NCBI GenBank assembly: GCA_963728295.1
Contig: CAVSKB010000011.1
Span: forward strand, 682,001 to 746,000
Length of the DNA stretch: 64,000 nt
Reading direction: 5' to 3'
Origin: DATJKD01 sp963728295
GTDB taxonomy: Bacteria; Pseudomonadota; Gammaproteobacteria; Steroidobacterales; Steroidobacteraceae
Below are positions 38,306 to 47,789 of the stretch, piece by piece. How positions within the stretch are numbered: position 1 is the stretch's first letter; every line of letters begins with the position of its first letter. Below the pieces are notes generated by a model, which ran no database searches, was not told the origin of the DNA, and was given only the letters and a program-made list of their open reading frames with translations. The position numbers were made by a program, and so were the translations under genes.

Positions 38306-38935
38306 ATGACGACAAATCCAGTGAGCGTTCCGGCGATCGCGGGCGCGCTGCTTGCCTCATGCCTGCTGCTGGCCGGCTGCGGAGGACGCACCAAGGTCTC
38401 CGACGCCGCGCCGCCGGAGGCTGCGGTGCAGACCGAATACCGTATCGGGCCGGGCGACAGCCTCCAGGTGTTTGTCTGGAATCACCCCGAGCTCACCGTG
38501 ACGGTTCCGGTGCGCCCGGACGGCCTGATCTCGACGCCGCTGGTCGAGAACATGCAGGCGGGAAGCAAGACGCCAAGCCAGCTGTCGCGCGATCTGGAGA
38601 AGGCGCTCGCGGAATACGTCCGCTCGCCGACGGTAAACGTCATCGTCACGAGCTTCGTCGGCGCGCTCGCCGATCAGGTACGCGTGGTGGGTCAGGCGCA
38701 GAAGCCACAGGCGCTGCCTTACCGCGCCAACATGACCGTGCTCGACGTAATGATCGCCGTCGGGGGCCTGAGCGAATTTGCCGCCGGCAACCGCGCCGTC
38801 GTCGTGCGCCAGGAGGGGGACAAGAACCTGCGCATACCCGTGCGGCTTTCCGACCTGATGAACGACGGTGACATCGGCGCAAACATGACCTTGCGCCCGG
38901 GCGACGTGCTGATCATTCCCGAATCGAGGTTCTGA
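38306..38935 (+). CDS. XrtA-locus polysaccharide export lipoprotein (Wza family)
   Basis: 209 residues from ATG 38306, preceded by GAAGGGTGA; ATG 38285 is an alternative. Lipoprotein signal peptide with lipobox LLAGC. The Poly_export motif YRIGPGDSLQVFVWNHPELT follows, then a VPVRPDGLISTPLVENMQAG segment and a SLBB-like domain (VRVVGQAQKPQALPYRANMT). The C-terminus MTLRPGDVLIIPESRF ends the protein without the long alpha-helical barrel region of E. coli Wza, as is usual for this short exosortase-associated form. It acts as periplasmic/outer-membrane part of the EPS export channel with the Wzz-like protein that follows. Confidence 0.9.
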   Translation: MTTNPVSVPAIAGALLASCLLLAGCGGRTKVSDAAPPEAAVQTEYRIGPGDSLQVFVWNHPELTVTVPVRPDGLISTPLVENMQAGSKTPSQLSRDLEKALAEYVRSPTVNVIVTSFVGALADQVRVVGQAQKPQALPYRANMTVLDVMIAVGGLSEFAAGNRAVVVRQEGDKNLRIPVRLSDLMNDGDIGANMTLRPGDVLIIPESRF

Positions 38936-38974
38936 GGCGCGCCTTCAGGACCCACAACCGGAGCCGGATCGGAT

Positions 38975-40579
38975 ATGCAGGACATACTCGCACAACTTTT
39001 GCTCATGCTGCGTGGCGCGTGGCGTTACCGCTGGCCCGCGCTGGCGCTGGCCTGGGCCGTCGCCCTGGCCGGATGGCTGGCGGTAGCGGTGATGCCGGAT
39101 CGTTTCGAGGCGCGCACGCGTGTCTACGTCGATGCCGAATCGCTGCTCAAGCCACTGCTCGAGGGCATCGCTGTCGATCGCGACGTCATGAGCCAGGTAT
39201 CGATGATGCAGTCGGTCATGAAGAGCCGGCCAAATCTCGAGAAGGTCGCGCGCAAGACGGATCTGTTCCTGAGCGCGGATTCGAGCCAGGACCAGGAACA
39301 GGTGATCGACTCCCTGCAGGAGCGGATCCTGCTCGAGGCCACCACGCCGCTCGGGCCAGTACGCCGCGCCGCAGTTCCGAATGAGTTCATCGTCAGCTTC
39401 GAGGATTCGAACCCGAAGACCGCATACCGGGTTGTCCAGGCGCTGCTCGACACCTTCATGGAGGACAGCCTCGGGATCAAGCGCGACGACGCCGGGGTGG
39501 CGGAGCGCTTCATCAGCCAGCAGCTCTCCGACTACGAGCGCAAGCTGCTCGAGGCCGAAACGAAGCTCGCGGACTTCAAGAAGGCCAATGTCGGTCTGAT
39601 GCCGGGAACGCAGGGTGATTATTACCAGCGACTCGACCAGTCGATGGCGCAGCTCGAGACGCTGCGCTCACGGTACCGCCAGGTGTCGGAGCGCCGCAAT
39701 GAGCTTGCGCGGCAGCTGCAAGGCGAGGAGCCGACCTTCGGGCTGACTGCGCCGGTCGGATCCGCGCCCATCGACGCGCAGATCGCCTCGTATCAGGCGC
39801 GGATCGACCAGTTGCTGCTGCAATACACCGACAAGCACCCGGAGATCCTCGCGCTGCGCGATACGATCAGGCGCCTGGAGGAGGAGAAGGCCCAGGGCGC
39901 GAAGGTATCCACGACCGTCGCGGCGCCGAGCGGCGGCAGCACCGACGACATGGTGATGCGCAGCCTGGACATGAATCCCGTGTACCAGAGCATGAAGATC
40001 TCGCTGAGCCAGGCGGACGCCGAACTCGCGGAGGTGCGTGGGCAGATCGCCGCCCAGGAACAGGCAATCGGCGGGCTGCGCTCGCGGATGGACGCCATCC
40101 CACAGGTCGAGGCGGAGCTCTCGCAACTCAACCGGGATTATCAGGTAAACAAGGCCCAGTACGACCAGCTCCTCCAGAGGCTCGAGTCGGCGCGCATATC
40201 GCAGCGGGCCGACCAGAGCACGGGCGAGGTCAAGTTCCGGGTGATCGATCCACCGACGGTGCCGTCGGTGCCGAGTGGCCCCGAACGCACGCTGCTGTCC
40301 GCGCTGGTGTTGCTGGCGAGTCTCGGTGCCGGGATCGGGTTCGCGCTGCTGCTGCAGCAGATACGCCCGGTTTTCTCGACCAAGGACACGCTGCGGCAGG
40401 TGACCGGTCTGCCGGTTCTGGGCTCGGTCACCGCGGCCGTGCTGCAGAGCTTCGTGCCGTGGTATCGCCGTCAAACGGCGCTGGTCGGCGGTGCCATAGC
40501 CGCGCTCGTGGGCGCGTTCATGCTCAATCTTCTGCTGCAGCAAAATCTGCGCGCGATGCTGCGTAACCTGCTGGGGTAA
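38975..40579 (+). CDS. XrtA-locus chain-length determinant protein (Wzz/PCP family)
   Basis: 534 residues. The N-terminal membrane segment WPALALAWAVALAGWLAVAV (about 19-38) is followed by a long periplasmic region with coiled-coil character (about 170-240 and 320-410, for example EYERK-type heptads in LSDYERKLLEAETKL). Two C-terminal membrane segments are SALVLLASLGAGIGFALLL and GGAIAALVGAFMLNLLL. The Pro-rich motif before the second membrane helix (IDPPTVPSVPSGPERTLLS) is typical of polysaccharide co-polymerases. It controls EPS length and links the tyrosine kinase (next gene, 3 bases away) to the export pore. No ATP-binding site is present in this protein. Confidence 0.9.
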   Translation: MQDILAQLLLMLRGAWRYRWPALALAWAVALAGWLAVAVMPDRFEARTRVYVDAESLLKPLLEGIAVDRDVMSQVSMMQSVMKSRPNLEKVARKTDLFLSADSSQDQEQVIDSLQERILLEATTPLGPVRRAAVPNEFIVSFEDSNPKTAYRVVQALLDTFMEDSLGIKRDDAGVAERFISQQLSDYERKLLEAETKLADFKKANVGLMPGTQGDYYQRLDQSMAQLETLRSRYRQVSERRNELARQLQGEEPTFGLTAPVGSAPIDAQIASYQARIDQLLLQYTDKHPEILALRDTIRRLEEEKAQGAKVSTTVAAPSGGSTDDMVMRSLDMNPVYQSMKISLSQADAELAEVRGQIAAQEQAIGGLRSRMDAIPQVEAELSQLNRDYQVNKAQYDQLLQRLESARISQRADQSTGEVKFRVIDPPTVPSVPSGPERTLLSALVLLASLGAGIGFALLLQQIRPVFSTKDTLRQVTGLPVLGSVTAAVLQSFVPWYRRQTALVGGAIAALVGAFMLNLLLQQNLRAMLRNLLG

Positions 40580-40582
40580 GCC

Positions 40583-41500
40583 ATGTCCATAGTTGAAAAG
40601 GCGCTGCAGAAAGCGCAGATCAAAACCGAACGCGCGGCGACCCGCGACGCCGCGGCGCCGCAGGAGCTGCCCGATCTCGGGCAGGTGCCGCCGCCGCGCG
40701 GGACCGCTGCACCGCTTCCCGAGACCATCGCGCGCCGGGCGAAACCGGCCCATGGCGGGAACGTCGTGCTCGATTTCGTGCAGCTCCGCCAGGACGGTCG
40801 CCTCGCGCCCGAGGCGCTGATGCATCAGACGGAGGAGGAGTTCCGCCGGATCAAATGGCCGCTCCTCAACGCCATCGCGCATCGCGAGGGGGCGCGCCCC
40901 GCCGCCAACAACATGGTGCTCGTCACCAGCGCCATCCCGGGCGAAGGCAAGACTTTCAACGCGCTCAATCTCGCACTCAGCATCGCGCGCGACCGTGACC
41001 TGGAGGTTCTGCTCGTCGACGGCGATGTCGCCCAACCGTCGCTGACCGCAAGCCTCGGTCTCACCGGACGGCCCGGCGTCACGAACCTGCTGCGCGACAC
41101 CACCATGGTGCTCGCCGACATCGTCTATTCGACCAACATTCCGCAGCTCGAAGTCGTGCCGGCCGGAGTGCGCCAGGACAACGCTGCGGAGCTCCTCGCC
41201 AGCGCGCGCATGCAAGCGGTGGTCGACCAGCTTTGCGCGCGGGTGTCATCCGGCGTGGTGATCGTCGACTCGCCGCCCATCCTCGCCACGAACGAGGCGC
41301 AGGTCATCACCCGCTATGCCGGACAGGTCCTCATGGTCGTCCGCGCCGATTCGACCGAGCAGCGGGTTCTCACCGAGGCGTTGTCCCTCATCGACAAGTC
41401 GCGACCCGTAAGCGCGGTGCTGAACCGCGTGGAGCCTTCACTGGTGAGCCGCTACTACAGCCATTACTACTATGGTTACGGCAGGAGTGCAGCCAAATGA
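40583..41500 (+). CDS. XrtA-associated tyrosine autokinase (BY-kinase)
   Basis: 305 residues. Begins MSIVEKALQKAQ, a conserved start of this family. Walker A is SAIPGEGKTFNALNLALSIA (Lys in GEGKT), Walker A' VLLVDGDVAQPSLT and Walker B VVIVDSPPIL. The C-terminus holds the tyrosine cluster SRYYSHYYYGYGRS, the autophosphorylation tail of bacterial tyrosine kinases. It works with the Wzz-like protein to regulate EPS polymerisation and export at the inner membrane. The stop overlaps the next ATG (41497), indicating coupling. Confidence 0.92.
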   Translation: MSIVEKALQKAQIKTERAATRDAAAPQELPDLGQVPPPRGTAAPLPETIARRAKPAHGGNVVLDFVQLRQDGRLAPEALMHQTEEEFRRIKWPLLNAIAHREGARPAANNMVLVTSAIPGEGKTFNALNLALSIARDRDLEVLLVDGDVAQPSLTASLGLTGRPGVTNLLRDTTMVLADIVYSTNIPQLEVVPAGVRQDNAAELLASARMQAVVDQLCARVSSGVVIVDSPPILATNEAQVITRYAGQVLMVVRADSTEQRVLTEALSLIDKSRPVSAVLNRVEPSLVSRYYSHYYYGYGRSAAK

Positions 41501-43025
41501 CAGATCGCGATCCGTCGAACACCGTGTTGCGCTTCGCGATCGCTGCACTGCTGCTTCATGGCGGCGTTGCAGGCGCGGAGCCGTACGGTTTCGACCTGCG
41601 GTCGAAGTTCGTGCGCGAGGAAGAAGCGGACGAGCGGCCGCCGGGGCTCGACCTGAAGCCGCGCATCGACTCCGCGCTGTACTTCGTGGGCAATATCAAC
41701 CTGGCAGAAAACTCGGCCGACGAGATCGATACCGCCGGCATCGAGGCTGCACCCGGCATCTACGCGTCCTACAAGAGCAACCGCGCAGACGCGATACTCG
41801 ACTACACTTTCATCGGCCGCGCATTCGAGGAGGAGGATTACGACTCGGTCTCACATCTGCTCAACGCCCACGGAAGTTACATGCTGGTCCGGGACCTGTT
41901 CTTCATCGATGCGCAGGCGCGGCTACAGCGACTCGATCATCGACGCCGCGCAGGGAACCAACTATGGCGGGGTCGGGCTCTTCAACCGCAGCAACATGGA
42001 GGAGACGGGACGCGCCTCGGTTACGCCGCGCCTCACGAAGCAGCTCGGCGGCTTTCGTTTCGATGCCCGGTACACCTATGGTCGCGTCTGGTACTTCGAA
42101 TCCGACGACGTCGCCAATCCCGACACGATCTTCATCGGCTTCAACGAGGACTCCGAGGACCAGGACGCGTACGTAAGCCTGGGCACCGCGGACCCGGACA
42201 ACGCCGCGACGTTCAAGGCCTACTACGAATGGCAGGAGTCCCAGTACGAGCTCAGCCGGCCGTACCGCTACGAGAGGGCCGGAGCCGACACTTCCCTCAG
42301 GCTCACGCGAACGCTGCGGTTAGTCGCTGACGGTGGCGTGGAGACCGATCTCACCCAGAGCACCTCGGAGGGCGGGCTCGATGCCGACTTCTGGCATGCC
42401 GGATTTCGCTGGGAGCCGGACAGCCGCACGTATTTCGACGCCAGATATGGCGATCGGTTCTTCGGCGACAGCTACAGCTTCGAGGCGCGGCGCGAGACGC
42501 GCTTGCTGACGCTGAGGGCATCGTACATCGAGGATCCCGAGGTCGAGACACGTCGGCTCGGGATCGACTTCGACCCGGACGATTTTCCGCTGCCTCCATC
42601 GCCGGATTTTGCCTTCCTGTCGTCCTCGCCGTACGTGCGCAAGGACGCGACGGTGACCGCCATCGTGGAAGGAGCGCGTACCGAGATACGCCTCGACGTA
42701 TACGACCGTAAGCGCGAGTACATTCAGAACGTCCTGCCCGGACGAGGAAACCACGGGTGTGCTGCTGAGCGTTGCGCGCGACATCGGGCGCGATCTGTAT
42801 GGCGAGATCTCGGGACGTTACGAGGACATCCTGCGCGGACAGGCGACCCTCCAGCCGTCCGGGCCGGCGTCGTTCCACGGCTACGACCGCGATGTCACGT
42901 TGCGGCTTACCTGGGAGGCGTACCGGAATTTCCGCGCCAGCGCGGAAGCGGGTTTCCTGGCGCGCTCCGGGGATCGCGAGTACGACGGCGAGTGGGCTGC
43001 ACTGCGGTTCCGATACACGTTCTAG
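41497..43025 (+). CDS. XrtA-locus outer-membrane beta-barrel protein, two apparent frameshifts
   Basis: Starts at ATG 41497 inside the kinase stop. Signal peptide FAIAALLLHGGVAGA, then about 490 residues of alternating strands rich in aromatic and charged residues (LDLKPRIDSALYFVGNINLA, SYKSNRADAILDYTFIGRAF, TFKAYYEWQESQYELSRPYR), ending in GEWAALRFRYTF with C-terminal Phe, the signature of a barrel protein recognised by the BAM complex. It matches the OMP gene that regularly follows the tyrosine kinase in exosortase A loci and may form the outer EPS pore. Frames change near 41925 and near 42738; both remaining frames are otherwise clean. Confidence 0.82.
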
Positions 43026-43043
43026 CTTCCGTGGAGCGAGCAA

Positions 43044-43928
43044 TTGCAACCGCCCGTACAGCAGATGCTCGAGGAGCACGGACGATACGCATCGGCCTCG
43101 CCGTGCAACGCGATGACGGTCGACGTCGAGGAGTATTTCCAGGTCGCCGCCTTCGAGGGTCGGATCCGGCGTGAGGCCTGGGAGCACTATCCCTCTCGCG
43201 TCGCCCTGAATACTGGCCGCGTTCTCGACGCCTTCGCCGAGCACGGCGTACATGCGACCTTTTTCGTCCTGGGCTGGGTAGCCGAACGCGACCCCAACCT
43301 GGTGCGCAGGATCGTCGACGATGGTCACGAGCTCGCGAGCCACGGTTACGATCACACGCGTGCGACGATGCTGGACCGGGCGGCGTTCACGGCGGACGTA
43401 ACGCGAACCAAGAAGACGCTCGAGGACCTTTCCGGGCGAGCCGTGCGTGGCTACCGCGCGCCAAGCTATTCCATCGGCGCGCGCAACCTGTGGGCGCTCG
43501 ACGCGCTGCGCGAAGCCGGATATGTCTACAGTTCGAGCATCTATCCGATCCGCCACGATCTGTACGGCATGCCGGAGGCGCCGCGCTTTGCATTCCGGCT
43601 GCACCCGGGCGCGATCCTCGAGCTCCCGGTCACGACGGTCCAAGTCGCCGGGTGCAAGCTCCCGGCGGGCGGCGGCGGTTATTTCCGGCTCCTGCCGTAC
43701 CCGGTGTACGCATGGGCTCTCAAACGCGTCAACGAACGCGACCGGCAGCCGGGAATTTTCTACTTCCACCCCTGGGAGGTCGACCCCGGACAACCGCGCA
43801 TCGACGGCGCGCCGCTGCGCTCGCGGTTCCGCCACTACGTCAACCTGGACACCATGGAAGCGCGGCTGCGCCGGCTGCTTCGCGAATTCCGCTGGGGGCG
43901 GATGGACGAGGTGTTTTCGATTGCTTGA
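43044..43928 (+). CDS. XrtA-locus polysaccharide deacetylase (DUF3473 type)
   Basis: 294 residues from TTG 43044, with GGAG 8 bases upstream; ATG 43065 and ATG 43113 are alternatives. The NodB domain begins NAMTVDVEEYFQVAAFEG (the Asp-Val-Glu/Asp catalytic region), then SHGYDHTRAT with metal-binding histidines, GYRAPSYSIGARN, and C-terminal FYFHPWEVDPGQP followed by the DUF3473 end. It probably removes acetyl groups from N-acetylated sugars of the EPS, in the cytoplasm or periplasm (no signal peptide visible). It directly follows the barrel protein; the ATPase gene that usually sits here is absent. Confidence 0.9.
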   Translation: MQPPVQQMLEEHGRYASASPCNAMTVDVEEYFQVAAFEGRIRREAWEHYPSRVALNTGRVLDAFAEHGVHATFFVLGWVAERDPNLVRRIVDDGHELASHGYDHTRATMLDRAAFTADVTRTKKTLEDLSGRAVRGYRAPSYSIGARNLWALDALREAGYVYSSSIYPIRHDLYGMPEAPRFAFRLHPGAILELPVTTVQVAGCKLPAGGGGYFRLLPYPVYAWALKRVNERDRQPGIFYFHPWEVDPGQPRIDGAPLRSRFRHYVNLDTMEARLRRLLREFRWGRMDEVFSIA

Positions 43929-45007
43929 CGAAGTCGCAGATCACGGGACGGTATGCCCCGCAGCGGTCGCTGCCGCCGCGGCGCCTCTCGTGCGTCCGTT
44001 CCGCGCAGGGGATGCCGCAGCCGTGGGACGCGTTCGTGCGGGCGCGCGAGGAGGGCACGTTCTTTCACCTGGCGCAGTGGCGTCTGGTACTCGAGCGCGC
44101 CTTCGGTCACGCGACACATTACCTGCTCGCCGAGCGCAACGGCGCGATCTGTGGCGTGCTGCCGCTCGCCGAGCTCCGAAGCCGGCTCTTCGGTCACGCG
44201 CTGGTCTCGACGCCCTTCTGCGTGTACGGCGGCGTCGTGGCGGCGGACGCGGCCGCGCACGACGCGCTGACCGAGCGCGCGTGCGGGCTCGCGCGCACGC
44301 TCGGCGTCGACCACCTCGAATTGCGCAACCGGCGTCGTGCGAATCCCGACTGGCCGTGCAAGGACCTGTACGTTACGTTTCGCGGGCCGATCAGCCCGGA
44401 TGCCGAGGAGAACATGCGCGCGATTCCCCGCAAGCAGCGGGCGATGGTGCGCAAGGGCAGCAAGGAGGGTCTCAAGGCCGAGCTGCATGGTGACGTGGCC
44501 CGGCACTATGCGACGTACTCGGAGAGCCTGCGCAATCTCGGCACACCGGTCTTCGCGCGTCGCTACCTCGAGGTGCTCAAGGACGCATTCGGCGACGACT
44601 GCGAGATCCTCGCGGTCATGCATGGCGACAAACCGATAGCGAGCTGCCTGAGCTTTTATTTCCGTGACGAGGTGCTGCCCTATTACGGCGGCGGCACCGA
44701 GGCCGCGCGCAAGCTCGCGGCCAATGACTTCATGTACTGGGAGGTCATGGAACGCGCCCGGCAGCGCGGCAGCCGGCTGTTCGATTTCGGACGCAGCAAG
44801 CGAGGCACCGGTGCCTACGATTTCAAGCGGTACTGGGGCTTTGTGCCCGAGCAGTTGTACTACGAATACTTTCTGGTCGGCGGCAAGGCGGTGCCGGACC
44901 TGAGCCCCGTCAACCCGCGTTATGAGCGCCTGATCGCCGCCTGGCGACGGCTGCCGCTGTGGGTGTCGCGTCTGGCCGGACCACCACTCGCGAAGTACCT
45001 CGGATGA
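43925..45007 (+). CDS. XrtA-locus FemAB-like aminoacyl/acyltransferase
   Basis: 360 residues if started at TTG 43925, which overlaps the deacetylase stop (TTGA). The first ATG, 44011, would remove 29 residues. Two GNAT-like halves are visible: GTFFHLAQWRLVLERAFGHA and HYLLAERNGAICGVLPLAEL, then RAIPRKQRAMVRKGSKEG (the basic FemAB segment) and LPYYGGGTEAARKLAANDFMYWEV with FDFGRSKRGTGAYDFKRYWG. This is the FemAB-related protein found in exosortase A loci between the deacetylase and the first glycosyltransferase. It probably adds an acyl or amino-acyl group to the EPS. The stop overlaps the next ATG. Confidence 0.85.
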   Translation: MTKSQITGRYAPQRSLPPRRLSCVRSAQGMPQPWDAFVRAREEGTFFHLAQWRLVLERAFGHATHYLLAERNGAICGVLPLAELRSRLFGHALVSTPFCVYGGVVAADAAAHDALTERACGLARTLGVDHLELRNRRRANPDWPCKDLYVTFRGPISPDAEENMRAIPRKQRAMVRKGSKEGLKAELHGDVARHYATYSESLRNLGTPVFARRYLEVLKDAFGDDCEILAVMHGDKPIASCLSFYFRDEVLPYYGGGTEAARKLAANDFMYWEVMERARQRGSRLFDFGRSKRGTGAYDFKRYWGFVPEQLYYEYFLVGGKAVPDLSPVNPRYERLIAAWRRLPLWVSRLAGPPLAKYLG

Positions 45008-46255
45008 GCGAAATCCTGTTTCTCTCGCACAGGGTCCCGTATCCGCCGACCAAGGGCGACAAGATCCGTTCGTGGCATCTGCTGTCGGGTCTGGCGCGGC
45101 GCTGCACCGTGCACCTCGGGGCGTTCGTGGACGACCCCGCCGACTGGAGCGACCTCGATGGTCTGCGTGCCGTCTGCGGGGAGCTTTGCCTGCGGCCCAT
45201 CGTCCGCGGCGCGGCGCTCGCCCGCGGCATGACGGGGGTGCTGCATGGCGCGCCCCTTACCGTCGGCTACTACCGTGATCGGGCGCTCGGCGACTGGGTG
45301 CGTGCGCTCGCCGCACGCCGGCGACTCGACGCCGTGTTCGTCTACTCCTCGTCCATGGCGCAGTACGCGGTCGGATCCACACTCGCCGTCGATGGCCCAC
45401 GCGTAATCGACTTCTGCGATGTCGACTCGGACAAGTGGCGCCAGTACGCCGATTCGCATGCGGCACCCGCGAGCTGGATATACCGGCGCGAGGCGCGGCT
45501 GCTCGAGCGCTGCGAGCGCCGGGCGACGCTGGCGTTCGATGCGGTGCTGGTGTCGGCCGAGCCCGAAGCGGTGCTGCTGCGACGGATCGCGCCGGAGGCG
45601 CGCCGAACGCGTCCGGGTGCTGGCGAACGGCGTCGACGCAGGCTATTTCGATCCGTCGGGAAGCTGGCCGAATCCCTATCCGGCGGGGCGCCGGGCGGTA
45701 GTGTTCACCGGCGCGATGGACTACCACGCCAACATAGACGCGGTGCGCTGGTTCACCGAGGCTGCGCTGCCGTCCATCCGCGCCGCGATGCCCGATGTGT
45801 TCTTTGCGATCGTGGGCGCGAATCCTGCGCCTCAGGTTCGTGCCCTGGCCCGCGACAAGGGCGTGCTCGTGACGGGACGGGTCGCGGACATCCGGCCATA
45901 CCTGGCGCATGCGGCGGTTGTGGTTGCACCCCTGCGCATCGCACGCGGGATACAGAACAAGGTTCTCGAAGCGCTGGCCATGGCCCGACCGGTGGTCGCG
46001 ACCGCAAACGCCGTGCAGGGCATTCCGGGCGCAACTCAGGCCGGCGTGTGCGTGCGCGACGACGGCCCGGGACTCGCAGCTGCAGTCATCGAGCGGCTTG
46101 CGCCGGACGTTCCATCGGCCGACGACGGACGTCGCCTGGTGCTGGAGCGCTACGCTTGGCAGACCCAGGTTGACGTTGTCGCTGAGCTGCTGTTGCGTAG
46201 CGCTCCCGCCAGACCCGACGCCGTCGCGGCGCGATCGGCATACGCAGTCTCATGA
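45004..46255 (+). CDS. XrtA-locus glycosyltransferase 1 (GT4), one apparent frameshift
   Basis: From ATG 45004 (ATGA overlap) the product starts SEILFLSHRVPYPPTKGDKIRSWH, the N-terminal signature of the exosortase-A-associated sugar transferase 1 family, followed by VDSDKWRQYA and SWIYRREARLLE. After a frame change near 45600 it continues VRVLANGVDAGYFDP, VFTGAMDYHANIDAVRWF, VAPLRIARGIQNKVLEALAM and ends at 46255. Full length is about 416 residues. It adds one sugar of the EPS repeat at the cytoplasmic face. Its stop overlaps the ATG of xrtA. Confidence 0.85.
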
Positions 46256-47787
46256 GCGGGGACACCACCCGGGTGCGCGGCGTGCAGCTCGTGGCACTCG
46301 CAGTGCTCCTGGGTCTGCTCGCGATCGCACACCACGAGACACTCCGCTCGATCGGGACGAAGTGGTTCACCGACATGACGTACTCGCATGGCGGTCTGGT
46401 GGTGCCGATCACCATCTGGCTGGTCTGGCGCTGTCGTAAGGCAGTGGCCGAGGCCCCCTGGCTGCCGAGCGTCTGGGGCGTGCTAGCCCTGCTGCTCGCG
46501 AGCCTCGCGTGGCTCGTCGCGCGGGCCGCAGGCGTTCTGGTGGTGCAGCAGCTTGCGGTCGTCGCGATGATCTCGGCGGTGGTGCTTGCGGTGCTCGGCT
46601 GGCAGGCCTACCGGCGCATCGCGTTTCCCCTCGCGTTTCTGGTGTTCGCCGTGCCCTTCGGTCGCGCCCTGGTTCCCAGCCTCATGCAGGTAACGGCGGA
46701 TATCACTGCGACCGCGCTCAAGTTGACCGGTGTGCCGGTTTTCCGTCAGGGCATGCTGCTCAGCATTCCGGGTGGCGATTTCGAGGTCGCACGAGCCTGC
46801 AGCGGTCTCAACTATCTGATGACCGGTATCGTCCTCGGCACGCTCTTCGCATACCTCACCTACACCGACTGGCGCAAGCGCATCGCATTCGTCGCGGTCA
46901 CAGTCGCGGTGCTGATCGTGGCGAACGGCATCCGCGCGTATCTGACGGTCGCCATCGCGCACTGGAGCGACATGCGCTACGGAACGGGCTACGATCACAT
47001 CGTCTTCGGCCGCATCCTGTTCCTGGCGGTGATCCTGGCGGTGTTCTGGATCGGACAGCGCTGGCGCGATCGGCCCGACGCCGGCGCGCATCCTTTGCCC
47101 GCGATGCCGTCGAGTGAGCCGGCACCCCGCCTGGCGAATCTGGTCGTGGCGGCGTGCATTCTGCTGATTGCAGGTACGCCGTGGTATCTGTCCGTCGCGA
47201 CGGCACGGTCGAGCGCGAAGCGCGTGCCGGTGGAATCGAGCCTTGCGCTCCCGGCGGGGCACGGGTCCTGGCAAGGGCCGCGCGATGCCGCGGACTCCTG
47301 GCGCCCGATGTTTTCCGGTGCAGCCATCGAGCGCGCCACGACGTACGTGGATGGATCAGGCCGCCGCGTCGACCTGTACGTCGGGGTTTACGAGCTCGGC
47401 GGGTCGGGCGACGGGGAGATGATCTCGTATCGCAATCGTCTCTATCCGCAGGAACATCGCAGCCTGCTCGCCGAGCGCGCCGTCGCGCCGCCGACCGATG
47501 GCGATGGTGGGCAGCTCGCGGCGCGGGAGCTCGTGGTGCCCGGTTCGGGTGGCGACCGCGTGGTCTGGTACTGGTTCATGATCGGTGAGGAGGTCACGGC
47601 GAGCCGTAACGTCGCAAAAGCGCTCGAAGCGCTTGCTCTGATCTCCGGGCAAGCCGGATACGCCCGCATCGTAACGATTGCGAGCCCTGCCACCGATCCG
47701 GAGGCCGCGCGCCTCCTCGCCGCTTTCGTGCTGGACCACGGCGCCTGCGTGCGGGGCGGCTTCGCCCCGCAGACCTGCGCCGGCTGA
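46252..47787 (+). CDS. xrtA: Exosortase A fused to an EpsI domain
   Basis: 511 residues. The N-terminal 290 residues hold about eight membrane helices and the full exosortase catalytic set: Cys183 in ARACSGLNYL, Arg228 in ANGIRAYLTV and His249 in GYDHIVFGRI. From about 300 onward, after a further membrane segment (LVVAACILLIAGTPWYL), comes a periplasmic EpsI domain (RPMFSGAAIERATTYVD, YWFMIGEEVTASRN). XrtA cleaves PEP-CTERM sorting signals of exported proteins and so attaches or releases them together with EPS. The gene is intact and coupled to the preceding glycosyltransferase. No PEP-CTERM protein is encoded in this window. Confidence 0.95.
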   Translation: MSGDTTRVRGVQLVALAVLLGLLAIAHHETLRSIGTKWFTDMTYSHGGLVVPITIWLVWRCRKAVAEAPWLPSVWGVLALLLASLAWLVARAAGVLVVQQLAVVAMISAVVLAVLGWQAYRRIAFPLAFLVFAVPFGRALVPSLMQVTADITATALKLTGVPVFRQGMLLSIPGGDFEVARACSGLNYLMTGIVLGTLFAYLTYTDWRKRIAFVAVTVAVLIVANGIRAYLTVAIAHWSDMRYGTGYDHIVFGRILFLAVILAVFWIGQRWRDRPDAGAHPLPAMPSSEPAPRLANLVVAACILLIAGTPWYLSVATARSSAKRVPVESSLALPAGHGSWQGPRDAADSWRPMFSGAAIERATTYVDGSGRRVDLYVGVYELGGSGDGEMISYRNRLYPQEHRSLLAERAVAPPTDGDGGQLAARELVVPGSGGDRVVWYWFMIGEEVTASRNVAKALEALALISGQAGYARIVTIASPATDPEAARLLAAFVLDHGACVRGGFAPQTCAG

Positions 47788-47789
47788 CC

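Noticed and set aside
39668..41215. 515-codon open frame on the minus strand
   Set aside because: Antisense to the Wzz-like and tyrosine kinase genes; composition is that of a shadow frame.
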